A DNA stretch of 64,000 nt, taken from NCBI RefSeq assembly GCF_022513585.1, contig NZ_JAKWBF010000004.1:1-64000 (forward strand). Reading direction: 5' to 3'. Under the pieces are notes generated by a model, which did not search any database, was not told the DNA's origin, and saw only the letters and a program-made list of their open reading frames with translations. The position numbers and the translations under genes were made by a program. This DNA is from Gordonia gummivorans (GTDB taxonomy: Bacteria; Actinomycetota; Actinomycetes; Mycobacteriales; Mycobacteriaceae). Shown in pieces: positions 8,885 to 18,330 of this stretch. The stretch's first letter is position 1, and each line of letters opens with the position of its first letter.

Positions 8885-11428
8885 ATGACTGGCACTTCCT
8901 CTCTCCCGTCCGCCGACACCCGCGAGGCGCGTGCGGCAGCCCCGTCCGATCCTGCGATCGACCGTCTGCTCGACGGGTTGAATCCGCAGCAACGTGCGGC
9001 CGTACTGCACACCGGGGCGCCGCTGCTGATCGTTGCGGGCGCCGGTTCCGGCAAGACGGCGGTGCTCACCCGGCGGATCGCTTACCTACTGGCCGCGCGG
9101 GATGTCTCGCCCGGCCAGGTCCTCGCCATCACCTTCACCAACAAGGCCGCGGCGGAGATGCGGGAGCGGGTCATCGACCTGGTGGGCCCGCGGGCGACCT
9201 ACATGTGGGTGTCGACGTTCCACTCGACGTGCGTGCGCATCCTGCGTGCCCAGTCCGGGCTGCTCGAGGGGATGAACTCCAACTTCTCGATCTACGACGC
9301 GGACGACTCCAAACGCCTGCTGGGCATGATCATCCGCGACCTCGAACTGGACCCCAAGAAGTTCAGCCCGCGCGGCGTGGCGGTGGTGATCTCCAACTAC
9401 AAGAACGAACTCGTGGGCCCGGAGCGGGCGATCGAAGCTGCGGCCGACGACGAGCCGTCGGCGCTCAAGATCGCCGAGATCTATCGCGAGTATCAACGTC
9501 GCCTGCGCGCGGCCAACGCCTTCGACTTCGACGACCTGATCGGCGAAACCGTGGCGCTGCTGCATGCGCACCCCGAGGTCGCCGAGTACTACCGCCGCCG
9601 CTTCCGGCACGTGCTGGTCGACGAGTACCAGGACACCAACCACGCGCAGTACGTCCTGATCCGTGAGCTGGTGGGGGAGCACGTCACTTCTGGCGCCGGG
9701 AGCGCAGCGAGCGGGCCACATGGACACGGCGGGGTTCAGCCGTCGGAACTGTGTGTCGTCGGCGACGCCGATCAGTCGATCTACGCCTTCCGCGGCGCGA
9801 CGATCCGCAACATCGAAGAGTTCGAGCGGGACTTCCCGAACGCGGAAACCATTCTGCTGGAACAGAACTACCGTTCCACCCAGACGATCTTGTCAGCCGC
9901 GAATGCGGTCATCGCGCGCAATGAGCATCGTCGGGACAAGCGGTTGTGGACCGACTCGGGCGACGGTGAACTGATCGTCGGCTACGTCGCGGATTCCGAT
10001 CGCGACGAGTCGGTGTTCATCGCGAAGGAGATCGAGAACCTCACCGACTATTCGATCGGCGGGTCGTCGAGCCACAAGTACTCCGACATCGCGGTGTTCT
10101 ACCGCACCAACACCGGCTCACGAGCGGTGGAAGAGGTCTTTGTCCGGCACGGGATCCCGTACAAGGTGGTCGGCGGCACCAAATTCTATGAGCGCAAAGA
10201 AGTTCGGGACGTGGTCGCCTACCTGCGGGTGGTCGCCAACCCGGACGACACGGTGAGTCTGCGTCGCATCCTGAACACGCCACGACGCGGAATCGGCGAT
10301 CGTGCCGAGGCGTGCGTCGCGGTGCATTCGGAGAACACCGGCCGCAGTTTCTACGAGTCGCTGATCGACGCGGCCGACGGCAAGGTCGCGCTGCTCAATT
10401 CCCGTGCGGTGAAACAGATCGGCGGTTTCGTCGACCTCATCGAGGGTCTGCGTACCGACTTCCTCACCGGGTTCGGCTCGGCCGGTGACGCCGACGAGGA
10501 CGTCGCCTACATCGACGCCACCGAGGAAGGCGCCGACATCGGCGAACTCATCGACGCGATCGTCGAACGCACCGGCTATCGCGCCGAACTCGAGGCGTCC
10601 AACGACCCGCAGGACGGCGCGCGTCTGGACAACCTCAACGAATTGATTTCGGTGGCACAGGAGTTCAGCCAGGACGCGGCCAAGTTGGCGGCCGGCGAGA
10701 TCGACGAGGACGACGATCCGCTGGAGTCCGGCCGGGACACCGAGGGGGAGCCCGAGCCGGGGTCGCTCGCGGCGTTCCTGGAACGGGTCTCGCTGGTGGC
10801 CGACGCCGACCAGGTGCCCGACGAGGGCGAGGGTGTGGTCACGATGATGACGCTGCACACCGCCAAGGGCCTGGAATTTCCGGTGGTCTTCGTAACCGGT
10901 TGGGAGGACGGCCATTTCCCGCACATGCGCGCGATGGGTGACCCGGCCGAACTGAGTGAGGAACGACGCCTGGCCTACGTCGGCATCACCCGCGCCAAGG
11001 AGCGGCTGTACCTGACCCGCGCGATCACCCGGGCGTCCTGGGGGCAGCCGGTGTCGAATCCGGAATCCCGCTTCCTGCAGGAGATTCCGCAGCACCTACT
11101 GGACTGGCGGAAAACCGAACGGCGTCGGTCGTCGAGTGGTTTCGGCGGGTCGTCGTCGGGTGTCTTCGGCCGCGATGGTGCGTTCTCGTCGGGTGGGATG
11201 TCGGGCGGTCGTGGGCGGTCCTCGTATTCTGCCGATCCGGCTCGCGGGCGCAACAAATACGTGAATTACGAAGTGGGCGACCGCCACAACCACCCCAAGT
11301 ACGGCCTGGGCAAGGTGGTCGACAAAATCGGCAGCGGCGCCACCGAACGCGTCGTCATCGACTACGGCGGCAGCGCCGGTCGGGTCACCCTACTGACCGC
11401 GGGCGGCATACCCGGCGACAAGTTGTAG
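8885..11428 (+). CDS. pcrA: UvrD/PcrA-type ATP-dependent DNA helicase
   Basis: An SF1A 3'-5' helicase for DNA repair, counterpart of mycobacterial UvrD1, known to work with Ku. The 847 residues show all helicase motifs in order: Walker A GAGSGKT (52-58), FTNKAAAEM, DEYQDTN (246-252), GDADQSIYAFRGA (293-305), QNYRST, TAKGLEFPVVF and VGITRAKERL. The C-terminal 60 residues (YEVGDRHNHPKYGLGKVVD) form the Tudor-like domain of the family, after a Gly/Ser-rich linker. Residues about 267-283 (SGAGSAASGPHGHGG) look like an extra low-complexity loop between motifs II and III. It opens with a short divergent intergenic region and is followed by 1.2 kb of repeats. Confidence 0.96.
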   Translation: MTGTSSLPSADTREARAAAPSDPAIDRLLDGLNPQQRAAVLHTGAPLLIVAGAGSGKTAVLTRRIAYLLAARDVSPGQVLAITFTNKAAAEMRERVIDLVGPRATYMWVSTFHSTCVRILRAQSGLLEGMNSNFSIYDADDSKRLLGMIIRDLELDPKKFSPRGVAVVISNYKNELVGPERAIEAAADDEPSALKIAEIYREYQRRLRAANAFDFDDLIGETVALLHAHPEVAEYYRRRFRHVLVDEYQDTNHAQYVLIRELVGEHVTSGAGSAASGPHGHGGVQPSELCVVGDADQSIYAFRGATIRNIEEFERDFPNAETILLEQNYRSTQTILSAANAVIARNEHRRDKRLWTDSGDGELIVGYVADSDRDESVFIAKEIENLTDYSIGGSSSHKYSDIAVFYRTNTGSRAVEEVFVRHGIPYKVVGGTKFYERKEVRDVVAYLRVVANPDDTVSLRRILNTPRRGIGDRAEACVAVHSENTGRSFYESLIDAADGKVALLNSRAVKQIGGFVDLIEGLRTDFLTGFGSAGDADEDVAYIDATEEGADIGELIDAIVERTGYRAELEASNDPQDGARLDNLNELISVAQEFSQDAAKLAAGEIDEDDDPLESGRDTEGEPEPGSLAAFLERVSLVADADQVPDEGEGVVTMMTLHTAKGLEFPVVFVTGWEDGHFPHMRAMGDPAELSEERRLAYVGITRAKERLYLTRAITRASWGQPVSNPESRFLQEIPQHLLDWRKTERRRSSSGFGGSSSGVFGRDGAFSSGGMSGGRGRSSYSADPARGRNKYVNYEVGDRHNHPKYGLGKVVDKIGSGATERVVIDYGGSAGRVTLLTAGGIPGDKL

Positions 11429-11559
11429 GCGTCCGTCTTGCCACCGCCGGCCGAGGTGAGAGCCTCGAAGCTGCTGGTGAGCGGAAGTTTTCGCCTCGCC
11501 GGCAGGCGCTACTCGAGTCAGCGGCCCTCAGTCGGTGTTGCCGACGATCGTGGAGGCGG

Positions 11560-11650
11560 GAAGTGTGGGGTTAGGGCCGGTGGGCAGGATCGGGCCCATG
11601 ACGGTGGTCGTCCGGGAACATCCCGGAAGCGGACGCTGACGGGCCCGACC
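11560..11650 (+). repeat. Family-3 intergenic element (copy 3a)
   Basis: This segment aligns with the reverse complement of 63731-63818 over about 90 bp, sharing GGGCCGGTGG, CAGGATCGGGCCC, TGACGGTGGTC and a small hairpin. The hairpin is TCCGGGA-ACA-TCCCGGA at 11611-11627. Both copies lie downstream of a gene in that gene's reading direction (pcrA here, the SDR gene at the other end), suggesting a role at transcript 3' ends. Seen in sequence; role inferred. Confidence 0.65.
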
Positions 11651-11834
11651 CCAGTCACCGATTGTCGGTCGTCGCGTCCCGGCGAAGGCGACACCTTCTG
11701 CTAGAACATCGGCTGGACGGCTCAACCCTTGGCGCGGTTGTCACCCAACCCATCGCTCCGCAGACGAGTACCCACAAAGGTTGGAGTTTGACGCGGCATC
11801 CGCGCGGCCGGCACCCGCGACAACAGGAGCCGAA

Positions 11835-11872
11835 TTGGAGAACGCGAGTGCTGCAGCACTCGCGTTCTCCAA
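11835..11872. repeat. 38-bp perfect palindrome, second copy
   Basis: Two exact 19-nt arms, the left one starting TTGGAGAACGCGAGTG, meet at CTG|CAG. The sequence is identical to the core of the 44-bp palindrome at 86-129. A third, decayed copy shares TGCTGCAGCA and TCTCCAAC at 11991-12019. No adjacent gene within 400 bp uses it in an obvious way. Confidence 0.85.
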
Positions 11873-12137
11873 CTCAACTCGAGTTCTCGCAGGACGACGC
11901 GGGACACGGCCAGACCGAAGCCGAGGCCGCCCTGGGGTGATGTGCCATGGGTGGCCTCAGACCACACCCCTGTGCCGAGTCGGGTCAACCGTGTGCTGCA
12001 GCACACAGATTCTCCAACAGGACACAGAGTGTCAGGAGCGACTCCCCGACAGGCTGTATTTGCCCAGGTCAGAGCGGTGGTGACCTAACTCTTCGAGTCA
12101 GCGTCCCTCCGTCGGCGTTGCCGACGATCGTGGAGGT

Positions 12138-12416
12138 GGGAAGAGGGCCGTGGAGCGCGGCGCGGCGACGATGATCCACGAAAAATAGGGGAAGAAACTC
12201 GTCCCCTATCCCTGGAGTCCTCCCCGCGAATTTTCTCGCGGACGACTCAACAAGCAGGGGCAGAAAGTAGGGGAAGAACCTTCCCCTACTTTCAGTGGTC
12301 CGGTGGCTCGCTGACGTGGCCCGGTCGCCTGCCCTTCGAACACCTCAGGGAGCGGTGGGGGTGGTGGACGCTTATGTGCAGGTCAGAGCGCTAGTCACCG
12401 AACCCTGCGGATCAGC
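12138..12416 (-). repeat. Long family-1 intergenic element (copy B), inverted partner of copy C
   Basis: The 279-bp segment is the reverse complement of 28094-28373 with few mismatches by eye. Its core (12181-12292) contains three stem-loops: GGGGAAGAAACTCGTCCCC, CCGCGA...CTCGCGG, and TAGGGGAAG...CTTCCCCTA. Relative to copies D, E and F it carries about 90 extra bp between the core and the flank GGTTCGGTGAC. No protein is encoded. Confidence 0.8.
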
Positions 12417-12488
12417 GGCCCAATCGCGATCGTGGAGGCGGGAAGAGTCGTCCGAAACGGCCAGATCACACGATCACATCGCCACCCC

Positions 12489-12566
12489 CGTCGGATATCT
12501 GTACGCCTCAGCCCGGCCACGTGCACTGTGCATTTGACTGGGCTCCCAGGTACAGATTTCCGCAGT
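12489..12566 (-). repeat. Family-2 intergenic element (copy 2a)
   Basis: Reverse-complement copy of the element at 58373. It keeps both ends (TATCTGTACGCCTCAG on one side, CCCAGGTACAGATTTCC on the other) and half of the central palindrome (GGCCACGTGCACTGTGCA). The ends are inverted repeats of each other. Confidence 0.7.
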
Positions 12567-12624
12567 TCAGGAGGCCGAAGACAGTACTCTTCGAATCAGG
12601 GAGCGGTGGGGTTGATCGAGCATC

Positions 12625-13161
12625 TCAGCGAGCGGGTCGCAGTCGTCCGCGAACAGCGGTACGCGGCTGGACCCACGCTACGGTGACCTCGCCGCCGTCG
12701 GAGAGCTCTCGCCATCGAGCGTCGAAATCGTCGAAGCGATCGAAGATCCGTTGCAGGAGTTCGGGTTTCACGTCGGCGTCTTCTGTGCGGCCGGGCCACG
12801 CGGGGTCGGGCGCGGCGAATCCGCGTTCGACCTCCCACAGCGCGAAAGTCAGGGATGCCAGGTATTCCGAGCGTTCCATGTCCTCGACCTGACCGGCAGT
12901 CGGCCGACGCGGACGGCGGGCGGCTTTGCGTCGTTCGGCGGGATCGGCGGGCCAGAACAACCCGTCGAGGCCGTTGGCGTCGTAGAGCCTGCCGAACACT
13001 CCACCCGACAGGGAAGCCTCGATCTCGACGACCATGTGGGCCGCATCGTGCGGAATGCGTGAACGACCACCCGGACCCCGGCGCGGTGCCAGCACGGGCG
13101 GCTTGTCTCGCGTAATGCGAACGTCGTACCCACCGGCACGTTTGACGAAAGACACCTCCAC
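12625..13161 (-). CDS. Conserved-looking hypothetical protein with PHDxxH motif
   Basis: A 178-residue cytosolic protein. The N-terminus makes three short strands (VEVSFVKRAGGYDVRIT), then IPHDAAHMVVEIEAS, in which His-Asp, His and Glu are spaced like a small metal or active site, then GGVFGRLYD and a basic stretch RRKAARRPRRPT. I recall uncharacterised actinobacterial proteins with a similar PHDxxHxxVE core but know no function. Starts are uncertain: GTG at 13161 or GTG at 13155, neither with a convincing ribosome site. It is on the same strand as the M23 peptidase gene, 44 bp before it on the map and downstream of it in transcription, and could share its transcript. Confidence 0.65.
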   Translation of the reverse strand: MEVSFVKRAGGYDVRITRDKPPVLAPRRGPGGRSRIPHDAAHMVVEIEASLSGGVFGRLYDANGLDGLFWPADPAERRKAARRPRRPTAGQVEDMERSEYLASLTFALWEVERGFAAPDPAWPGRTEDADVKPELLQRIFDRFDDFDARWRELSDGGEVTVAWVQPRTAVRGRLRPAR

Positions 13162-13205
13162 ACGGCGATTATCGACGCCGGGGAGGCCGTGAGGCCAGTG
13201 GTTTT

Positions 13206-14312
13206 CTAGCCGCTGTAGGCAGGCAGACGCACGCCGTGCGCGGCGAGCCACGGTACGGGGTCGATCTTGGTGACACCCTGCTTCCACACCTCGAGGTGGA
13301 GGTGGGGGCCGGTGGAGAAGCCTTCGTTGCCGACGAGGGCGATCACGTCGCCTGCGGTCACGTGCTGGCCCTTGCGGACGAGGACGCCCGACGAGGACAT
13401 GTGGCCGTACATGGTGACGGTGCCGTCGGCTGCCTTGATCTGGACCCAGTTGCCGTAACCGCTGGCGGGCTCGGCAGCGATCACGACACCGTCGGTGACC
13501 GCGTGGATCGGGGTGCCCAGCGGGCAGGCCAGGTCGATGCCGCCGTGCATGGAACCCCAGCGCATCGCGTAGAGCGAGGTGAACTGGCAGCTGCCGGAGG
13601 CGAAGTTGACGGGCTGCGCGAACATCGGGCGTCGGGCGAGTGCTTCGCGACGGGCCTCGTCGGCTGCTGCTGCGGCGCCGACGGCGAGTTGCTGCCCGAA
13701 CCCGTCGGTGTCGGGGCTGGCGGTCGACGCGGCGACACCGGGCCCCAGATCGCTCGTGGCGCTCGTATCGGAGACGTTGGCGGCCGGACTGACCGAGGTG
13801 CCGTTCGGCTCGTCAGCGTTGCTCACCTGGGTGACCGCGGCGACGGTGGCGCCGGCGGCGATGGCGAAGAGGGCGGCGCGGCCACCACGCAGGGCGGTCG
13901 GCGGTGCGGCGACGCGATGCTTGCCGCCACGCTTGGTGCGCGATCCCTGCGGGTTGCTGCGGAACGGCTTGTCGTCGGTCTCGACGGCGAGGCGACCGGG
14001 GTCGTCGGAGAGGATGTCGGGGCGGGCGCCCTCGAAGTCGAGCGGCTCGTCGTATTCGTACTCGTCGAACTCGTGCTCGGGGATCAGGATGTCCTGAGTG
14101 ACCTCGGAGCGGCTCGGACGGTAGTAGGGCTCCCAGGTTGCGGGGGTCCACGAGTGGTCGGTGGTGGAGTCGATGGCGGTGTCGTACTCGTCGATGGGGA
14201 TGATCGTCGTCATCTCCTCGGCGGCGAAATCGTCGAGCCCCGGATACGTCGTCGTGCTTCGTGACCGGGTGCGGGCCGATCCGCGGGAATACGCTTCCGC
14301 CAAATCGTCCAC
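13206..14312 (-). CDS. M23-family peptidoglycan endopeptidase with N-terminal membrane anchor
   Basis: A LytM-type metallopeptidase acting on peptidoglycan outside the membrane; same place as Rv0950c. From GTG 14312 it has 368 residues: an acidic cytoplasmic region (about 130), a basic patch KRGGKHRVAAPP, one hydrophobic segment (AALFAIAAGATVAAVT), an Ala-rich linker, then the M23 domain of about 120. Zinc ligands are visible in MHGGIDLACP (His and Asp) and TGPHLHLEV (final His), with YGHMSS between. The long acidic cytoplasmic tail before the anchor is notable. The frame is open to an ATG at 14435; I favour the GTG because composition changes there. It is divergent from sucC across 421 bp. 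Confidence 0.88.
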   Translation of the reverse strand: MDDLAEAYSRGSARTRSRSTTTYPGLDDFAAEEMTTIIPIDEYDTAIDSTTDHSWTPATWEPYYRPSRSEVTQDILIPEHEFDEYEYDEPLDFEGARPDILSDDPGRLAVETDDKPFRSNPQGSRTKRGGKHRVAAPPTALRGGRAALFAIAAGATVAAVTQVSNADEPNGTSVSPAANVSDTSATSDLGPGVAASTASPDTDGFGQQLAVGAAAAADEARREALARRPMFAQPVNFASGSCQFTSLYAMRWGSMHGGIDLACPLGTPIHAVTDGVVIAAEPASGYGNWVQIKAADGTVTMYGHMSSSGVLVRKGQHVTAGDVIALVGNEGFSTGPHLHLEVWKQGVTKIDPVPWLAAHGVRLPAYSG

Positions 14313-14733
14313 CTCATCTCTTCGCTGCAGCGGATTTCGGAATAACGTTCCGTAACCCTTTTGTGACCATGTCTGGGAGCTGACGGTAACGAAATGATTG
14401 CGGCAAGTCCAACGCTGCGCGCAAGGTTCCTGCAATTATGTGAGTTGAGTCACAGAACCATTGCGATGTATGCTCTATCCTAAAGAGCCACTTCGTTACT
14501 GTGGATGTCGCTCCCTGTTGTTCTCCGACGTCAGCGATCTATTGGAGCACCCCGTCGAAACGTGTTCATCGCCGACCCCGGAATGCCGACCGAGCGAGTG
14601 ATCTGTCGCACAAGCGCAGGGTGCGGTCACGATGGCCATATCCGGCAGGTTTAGAGTCCGATATGGCCCGCGTTACACACCCCCGCGGTGTTACATCCCT
14701 CTGCGCGGGCAAACCTACGAGATGGTGAGCTGA
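14313..14733. promoter_or_regulatory. Divergent promoter region between M23 peptidase and sucC
   Basis: The 421-bp region contains no gene. A 9-nt inverted repeat, GGCCATATC at 14634-14642 and GATATGGCC at 14660-14668, lies 66 bp before sucC, and two direct GTTACA hexamers follow at 14672-14695. On the peptidase side the stretch 14352-14391 has GTAACC, TGTGACC and GGTAACG, a pattern loosely like MtrA-type boxes. These are candidate operators only; no factor is encoded nearby. Confidence 0.4.
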
Positions 14734-15897
14734 ATGGATCTCTTCGAATACCAGGCGAAGGAACTGTTCGCCAAGCATGGGGTTCCCACCACACCCGGGC
14801 GGGTGACCGACACTGTCGCCGATGCACGGGCGATCGCCGAAGAAATCGGCAAGCCTGTGATGATCAAGGCTCAGGTCAAGGTTGGTGGACGTGGAAAAGC
14901 GGGCGGCGTGAAGTTCGCCGCAACCCCTGATGACGCACAGTCGCACGCCGAGAACATCTTGGGCCTTGACATCAAGGGCCATGTCGTCAAGAAGTTGCTG
15001 GTCGCCGAGGCCAGTGACATCGCGGAGGAGTACTACATCTCCTTCCTGCTCGACCGCGCCAACCGCACCTACCTGGCCATGTGCTCGGTCGAGGGCGGCG
15101 TGGAGATCGAGGTGACGGCCGAGGAGAACCCGGACGCCCTCGCGCGCGTGCCGGTCGACGCCGTCACCGGTGTGGACCTCGAATTGGCCCGCGAGATCGC
15201 CGAGAAGGGCAAGCTGCCCGCCGAGGTGCTCGACGCGGCCGCAGTGACCATTCAGAAGCTGTGGGAGGTCTTCGTCGCCGAAGACGCCACCCTGGTGGAG
15301 GTCAACCCGCTGGTCCGCACCCCCGACGATCAGATCCTCGCCCTCGACGGCAAGGTGACCCTCGACGAGAACGCCGACTTCCGCCATCCCGATCACGAGG
15401 CATTCCACGACAAGGACGCCACCGATCCGCTGGAGCTGAAGGCCAAGGAGAACGACCTCAACTACGTCAAGCTCGACGGTGAGGTCGGCATCATCGGCAA
15501 TGGCGCCGGACTGGTCATGTCCACGCTCGACGTCGTCGCCTACGCGGGCGAGGCACACGGCGGCGTGAAGCCGGCCAACTTCCTCGACATCGGCGGCGGT
15601 GCGTCCGCCGAGGTGATGGCCGCCGGTCTCGACGTCATCCTGGGCGACGAGCAGGTCAAGAGCGTGTTCGTGAACGTCTTCGGTGGCATCACCGCCTGTG
15701 ACGCGGTCGCCAACGGTATCGTCGGTGCACTGGGCAAGCTGGGCGACGAGGCCAACAAGCCGCTCGTGGTGCGCCTGGACGGCAACAAGGTCGACGAGGG
15801 ACGCAAGATCCTGGCCGATGCGAATCACCCGCTGGTGACGCTCGCCGAGACGATGGACTCCGGCGCCGACAAGGCCGCCGAACTGGCGAGCAAGTGA
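14734..15897 (+). CDS. sucC: Succinate-CoA ligase, beta subunit
   Basis: The ATP-grasp subunit of the TCA-cycle enzyme that converts succinyl-CoA to succinate with ATP formation; works as a complex with SucD. The 387 residues have the canonical start [18 protein letters not shown], the nucleotide-binding [16 protein letters not shown] (about residues 45-60), the magnesium-site VNPLV and the late [12 protein letters not shown] and FVNVFGGIT motifs for contact with the alpha subunit and succinate. The start ATG follows GATGGTGAGCTGA, only a weak ribosome site. It is 11 bp from sucD and shares its terminator. Rv0951 equivalent. Confidence 0.97.
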   Translation: MDLFEYQAKELFAKHGVPTTPGRVTDTVADARAIAEEIGKPVMIKAQVKVGGRGKAGGVKFAATPDDAQSHAENILGLDIKGHVVKKLLVAEASDIAEEYYISFLLDRANRTYLAMCSVEGGVEIEVTAEENPDALARVPVDAVTGVDLELAREIAEKGKLPAEVLDAAAVTIQKLWEVFVAEDATLVEVNPLVRTPDDQILALDGKVTLDENADFRHPDHEAFHDKDATDPLELKAKENDLNYVKLDGEVGIIGNGAGLVMSTLDVVAYAGEAHGGVKPANFLDIGGGASAEVMAAGLDVILGDEQVKSVFVNVFGGITACDAVANGIVGALGKLGDEANKPLVVRLDGNKVDEGRKILADANHPLVTLAETMDSGADKAAELASK

Positions 15898-15908
15898 GGT
15901 AACGGACA

Positions 15909-16811
<903 letters not shown>

Positions 16812-16831
16812 GCTCGAAGCCTCTGGGCTGA

Positions 16832-16889
16832 CACACAGAACTCCCACTTACACACAAGATCCCGTGTGTAAGTGGGAGTTTTCTGTGTG
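16832..16889 (+). terminator. Strong stem-loop terminator after sucCD
   Basis: A 15-bp perfect stem (CTCCCACTTACACAC with GTGTGTAAGTGGGAG) closes on an 8-nt loop, and the outer bases CACACAGAA pair with TTCTGTGTG beyond a 2-nt T bulge, giving a total stem near 24 bp. The right arm contains TTTT. It starts 20 bp after the sucD stop and ends 32 bp before the next start. Confidence 0.85.
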
Positions 16890-16921
16890 GCTGACCGCCT
16901 GTCGCGTGCGATAATTCGCCG

Positions 16922-17569
16922 ATGAGCAGCGACGCGCCCCGCGAGGCGAAGATCGCCACCGGGGCCGTGGCATTGGGGCTTCGGGGCGTCGTCTCCTCCG
17001 CCGAGGCAGCGCGATCCGTCGCCCGCCAAGCCCTGCGGCTGCCGGTGATCGGCCCCTACGGTCGCCGCGGCATCGATCGTCTCGCCGCCGAGGGCGACCG
17101 CGTCATCACCGACGTCGTGCCAGTGCTCGTCGACCGCGTCCTGAGGCTCGTCGTTGCGGTGATCACGGTCGTCGTCGCCGAACTCGATCTGACGAACCTC
17201 GTGAAGGAACATGCCGATCTGAACGCCATCGCCGGCGACCTGGACATCAACGCCATCCTCGACCGCGTTGACCTCAATGCGGTGATCGCCGAGCGGGTCG
17301 ACCTCAACGCCGCGGTCAAGCACGTCGACCTCGATGCCGTTGCCGGGGGACTCGACATCGACGCCATCCTCGCCCGGGTCGACCTGATCGGGCTGGCCGA
17401 GGACATCATCGAGGGCGTCGACCTGCCCGACATCATCCGCGACGCCAGCACCTCGGTCACCGCCGACGTGATGACCGATGTGCGCAGTACTTCCGAGCGG
17501 GCCGACGACGCGGTGGCCAACGCGATCGGACGTCTGCTCCGACGCAAGGTGGAGGCGCCCGATGAGTGA
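16922..17569 (+). CDS. DLNA-repeat protein, partner of an RDD membrane protein
   Basis: A 215-residue protein. Residues 75-90 (VDRVLRLVVAVITVVVAELD) form one hydrophobic segment. After it, a motif of 9-10 residues recurs about eight times: ADLNAIAG, LDINAILDR, VDLNAVIAER, VDLNAAVKH, VDLDAVAGG, LDIDAILAR, VDLIGLAED, VDLPDIIRD. This would form an amphipathic solenoid or helical array. The C-terminus is charged. No domain name is recognised. The gene follows the sucCD terminator with its own ATG at 16922 and overlaps the RDD gene by 8 bp, so the two are translated together and probably act together at the membrane. Confidence 0.75.
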   Translation: MSSDAPREAKIATGAVALGLRGVVSSAEAARSVARQALRLPVIGPYGRRGIDRLAAEGDRVITDVVPVLVDRVLRLVVAVITVVVAELDLTNLVKEHADLNAIAGDLDINAILDRVDLNAVIAERVDLNAAVKHVDLDAVAGGLDIDAILARVDLIGLAEDIIEGVDLPDIIRDASTSVTADVMTDVRSTSERADDAVANAIGRLLRRKVEAPDE

Positions 17570-18050
17570 CACCGCCGACGACGAGACGCCGGTCGTCCCG
17601 CGACACCCCGTAGCCCACGGCGTCGTGCACGACCGCGACAAGAACGCCGGCATCGTGAGCCGGGGGATCGCCGCGGGATTGGACCTCGGCGTGGTCGGCG
17701 CGATCCTGGGGGGCGGGTATCTCGGCCTGATGCTGATCCGGTTCATCCTCAGCGTGCAGAGCTTCACGTTTGCCCAACCGAACCTCTTCTTCACCGCGAG
17801 TGGTTTTCTCGCCGTGTCGGTCCTGTACCTCACCGCATGCTGGGCCGTGTCGGGCCGCACCCTCGGTTCGGTCGTGATGGGTCTGCGAGTGGTCAACTAC
17901 AAGGGGGTGCGCATGCGCCCGATCGGCGCACTGCTGCGCGCCCTGATCTGTACCTTCTTCGCGATCGGATTGCTATGGGTGGCAGTCGATTCCCGACGCA
18001 GGTCGGTCGCCGACGTCATCCTGCGCACCCGGGTCATCTATTCGCGCTGA
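17562..18050 (+). CDS. RDD-family integral membrane protein
   Basis: A 162-residue protein with an RDD domain: SRGIAAGLDLGVVGAIL supplies the first conserved Arg and Asp in TM1, a second and third hydrophobic segment follow, and the hallmark SVGR-like turn appears as SGRTLGSVVMGLRVV with the final DSRRRSVADVIL. About four membrane segments. The start ATG at 17562 lies inside the end of the preceding gene (8-bp overlap), and there is no ribosome site better than GGTGGAGG 11 bp upstream. RDD proteins are of uncertain role; transport has been suggested for some. Here the solenoid-like partner is the only functional hint. Confidence 0.85.
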   Translation: MSDTADDETPVVPRHPVAHGVVHDRDKNAGIVSRGIAAGLDLGVVGAILGGGYLGLMLIRFILSVQSFTFAQPNLFFTASGFLAVSVLYLTACWAVSGRTLGSVVMGLRVVNYKGVRMRPIGALLRALICTFFAIGLLWVAVDSRRRSVADVILRTRVIYSR

Positions 18051-18054
18051 GCCG

Positions 18055-18074
18055 TGGTAGCACAAGTGCTACCA
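18055..18074. promoter_or_regulatory. Palindromic operator of the VapBC module
   Basis: TGGTAGCAC-AA-GTGCTACCA has two exact 9-nt arms. It ends 7 bp before the antitoxin ATG. Toxin-antitoxin complexes of this class repress their own promoter at such palindromes, so autoregulation is the expected role. It begins 4 bp after the RDD gene stop. Confidence 0.8.
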
Positions 18075-18081
18075 TAGAAAA

Positions 18082-18330
18082 ATGAACACCGTTGGACTGC
18101 GAGAATTGCGCCAAGATGCCTCGGAGTTAGTTCGGCGCGTTGAGGCCGGCGAGGAGATCACCATCACGGTCTCCGGTCGTGCGAGCGCGAAATTGGTTGC
18201 CGCAGCACCACGTACATGGCGACAGTGGGCCGACGTCGAGTCACTGTTCGCCGGCCCGGCCGATCCCGACTGGGGAGTGGATCGCGAGGCAGTAGACCAC
18301 GAGATCGCAGACCCATGGGAACGGAATTGA
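18082..18330 (+). CDS. VapB/Phd-type antitoxin
   Basis: An 82-residue antitoxin. The N-terminus (MNTVGLRELRQDASELVRRV) and EAGEEITITVSGRASAKLV form the Phd/YefM fold that binds DNA as a dimer. The C-terminus (WRQWADVESLF...DREAVDHEI) is the acidic tail expected to wrap the toxin. It neutralises the adjacent PIN-domain RNase and, with it, represses transcription at the palindrome just upstream. The toxin start lies 16 bp inside its 3' end. Accessory to the backbone of conserved genes. Confidence 0.9.
   Translation: MNTVGLRELRQDASELVRRVEAGEEITITVSGRASAKLVAAAPRTWRQWADVESLFAGPADPDWGVDREAVDHEIADPWERN

Larger units (their letters stand above)
11429..12624. other. 1.2-kb gene-free repeat mosaic between pcrA and the HDxxH protein
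   Basis: No open frame here has a convincing start, composition or domain. The stretch holds a family-3 element (11560-11650), a 38-bp perfect palindrome (11835-11872), a degenerate palindrome copy (11991-12019), a long family-1 element (12138-12416) and a family-2 element (12489-12566). A 35-bp segment CGACGATCGTGGAGG plus flanks occurs at 11527 and again at 12105, and in part at 12425. It appears to be a graveyard of intergenic elements. Confidence 0.75.

Noticed and set aside
11429-12624. Several short open frames after pcrA
   Set aside because: All run through repeat elements, change composition along their length and lack ribosome sites.
14313-14733. c-di-AMP (ydaO) riboswitch upstream of the M23 peptidase
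   Set aside because: Such riboswitches precede some wall hydrolases in actinobacteria, but the conserved core could not be found on the minus strand.
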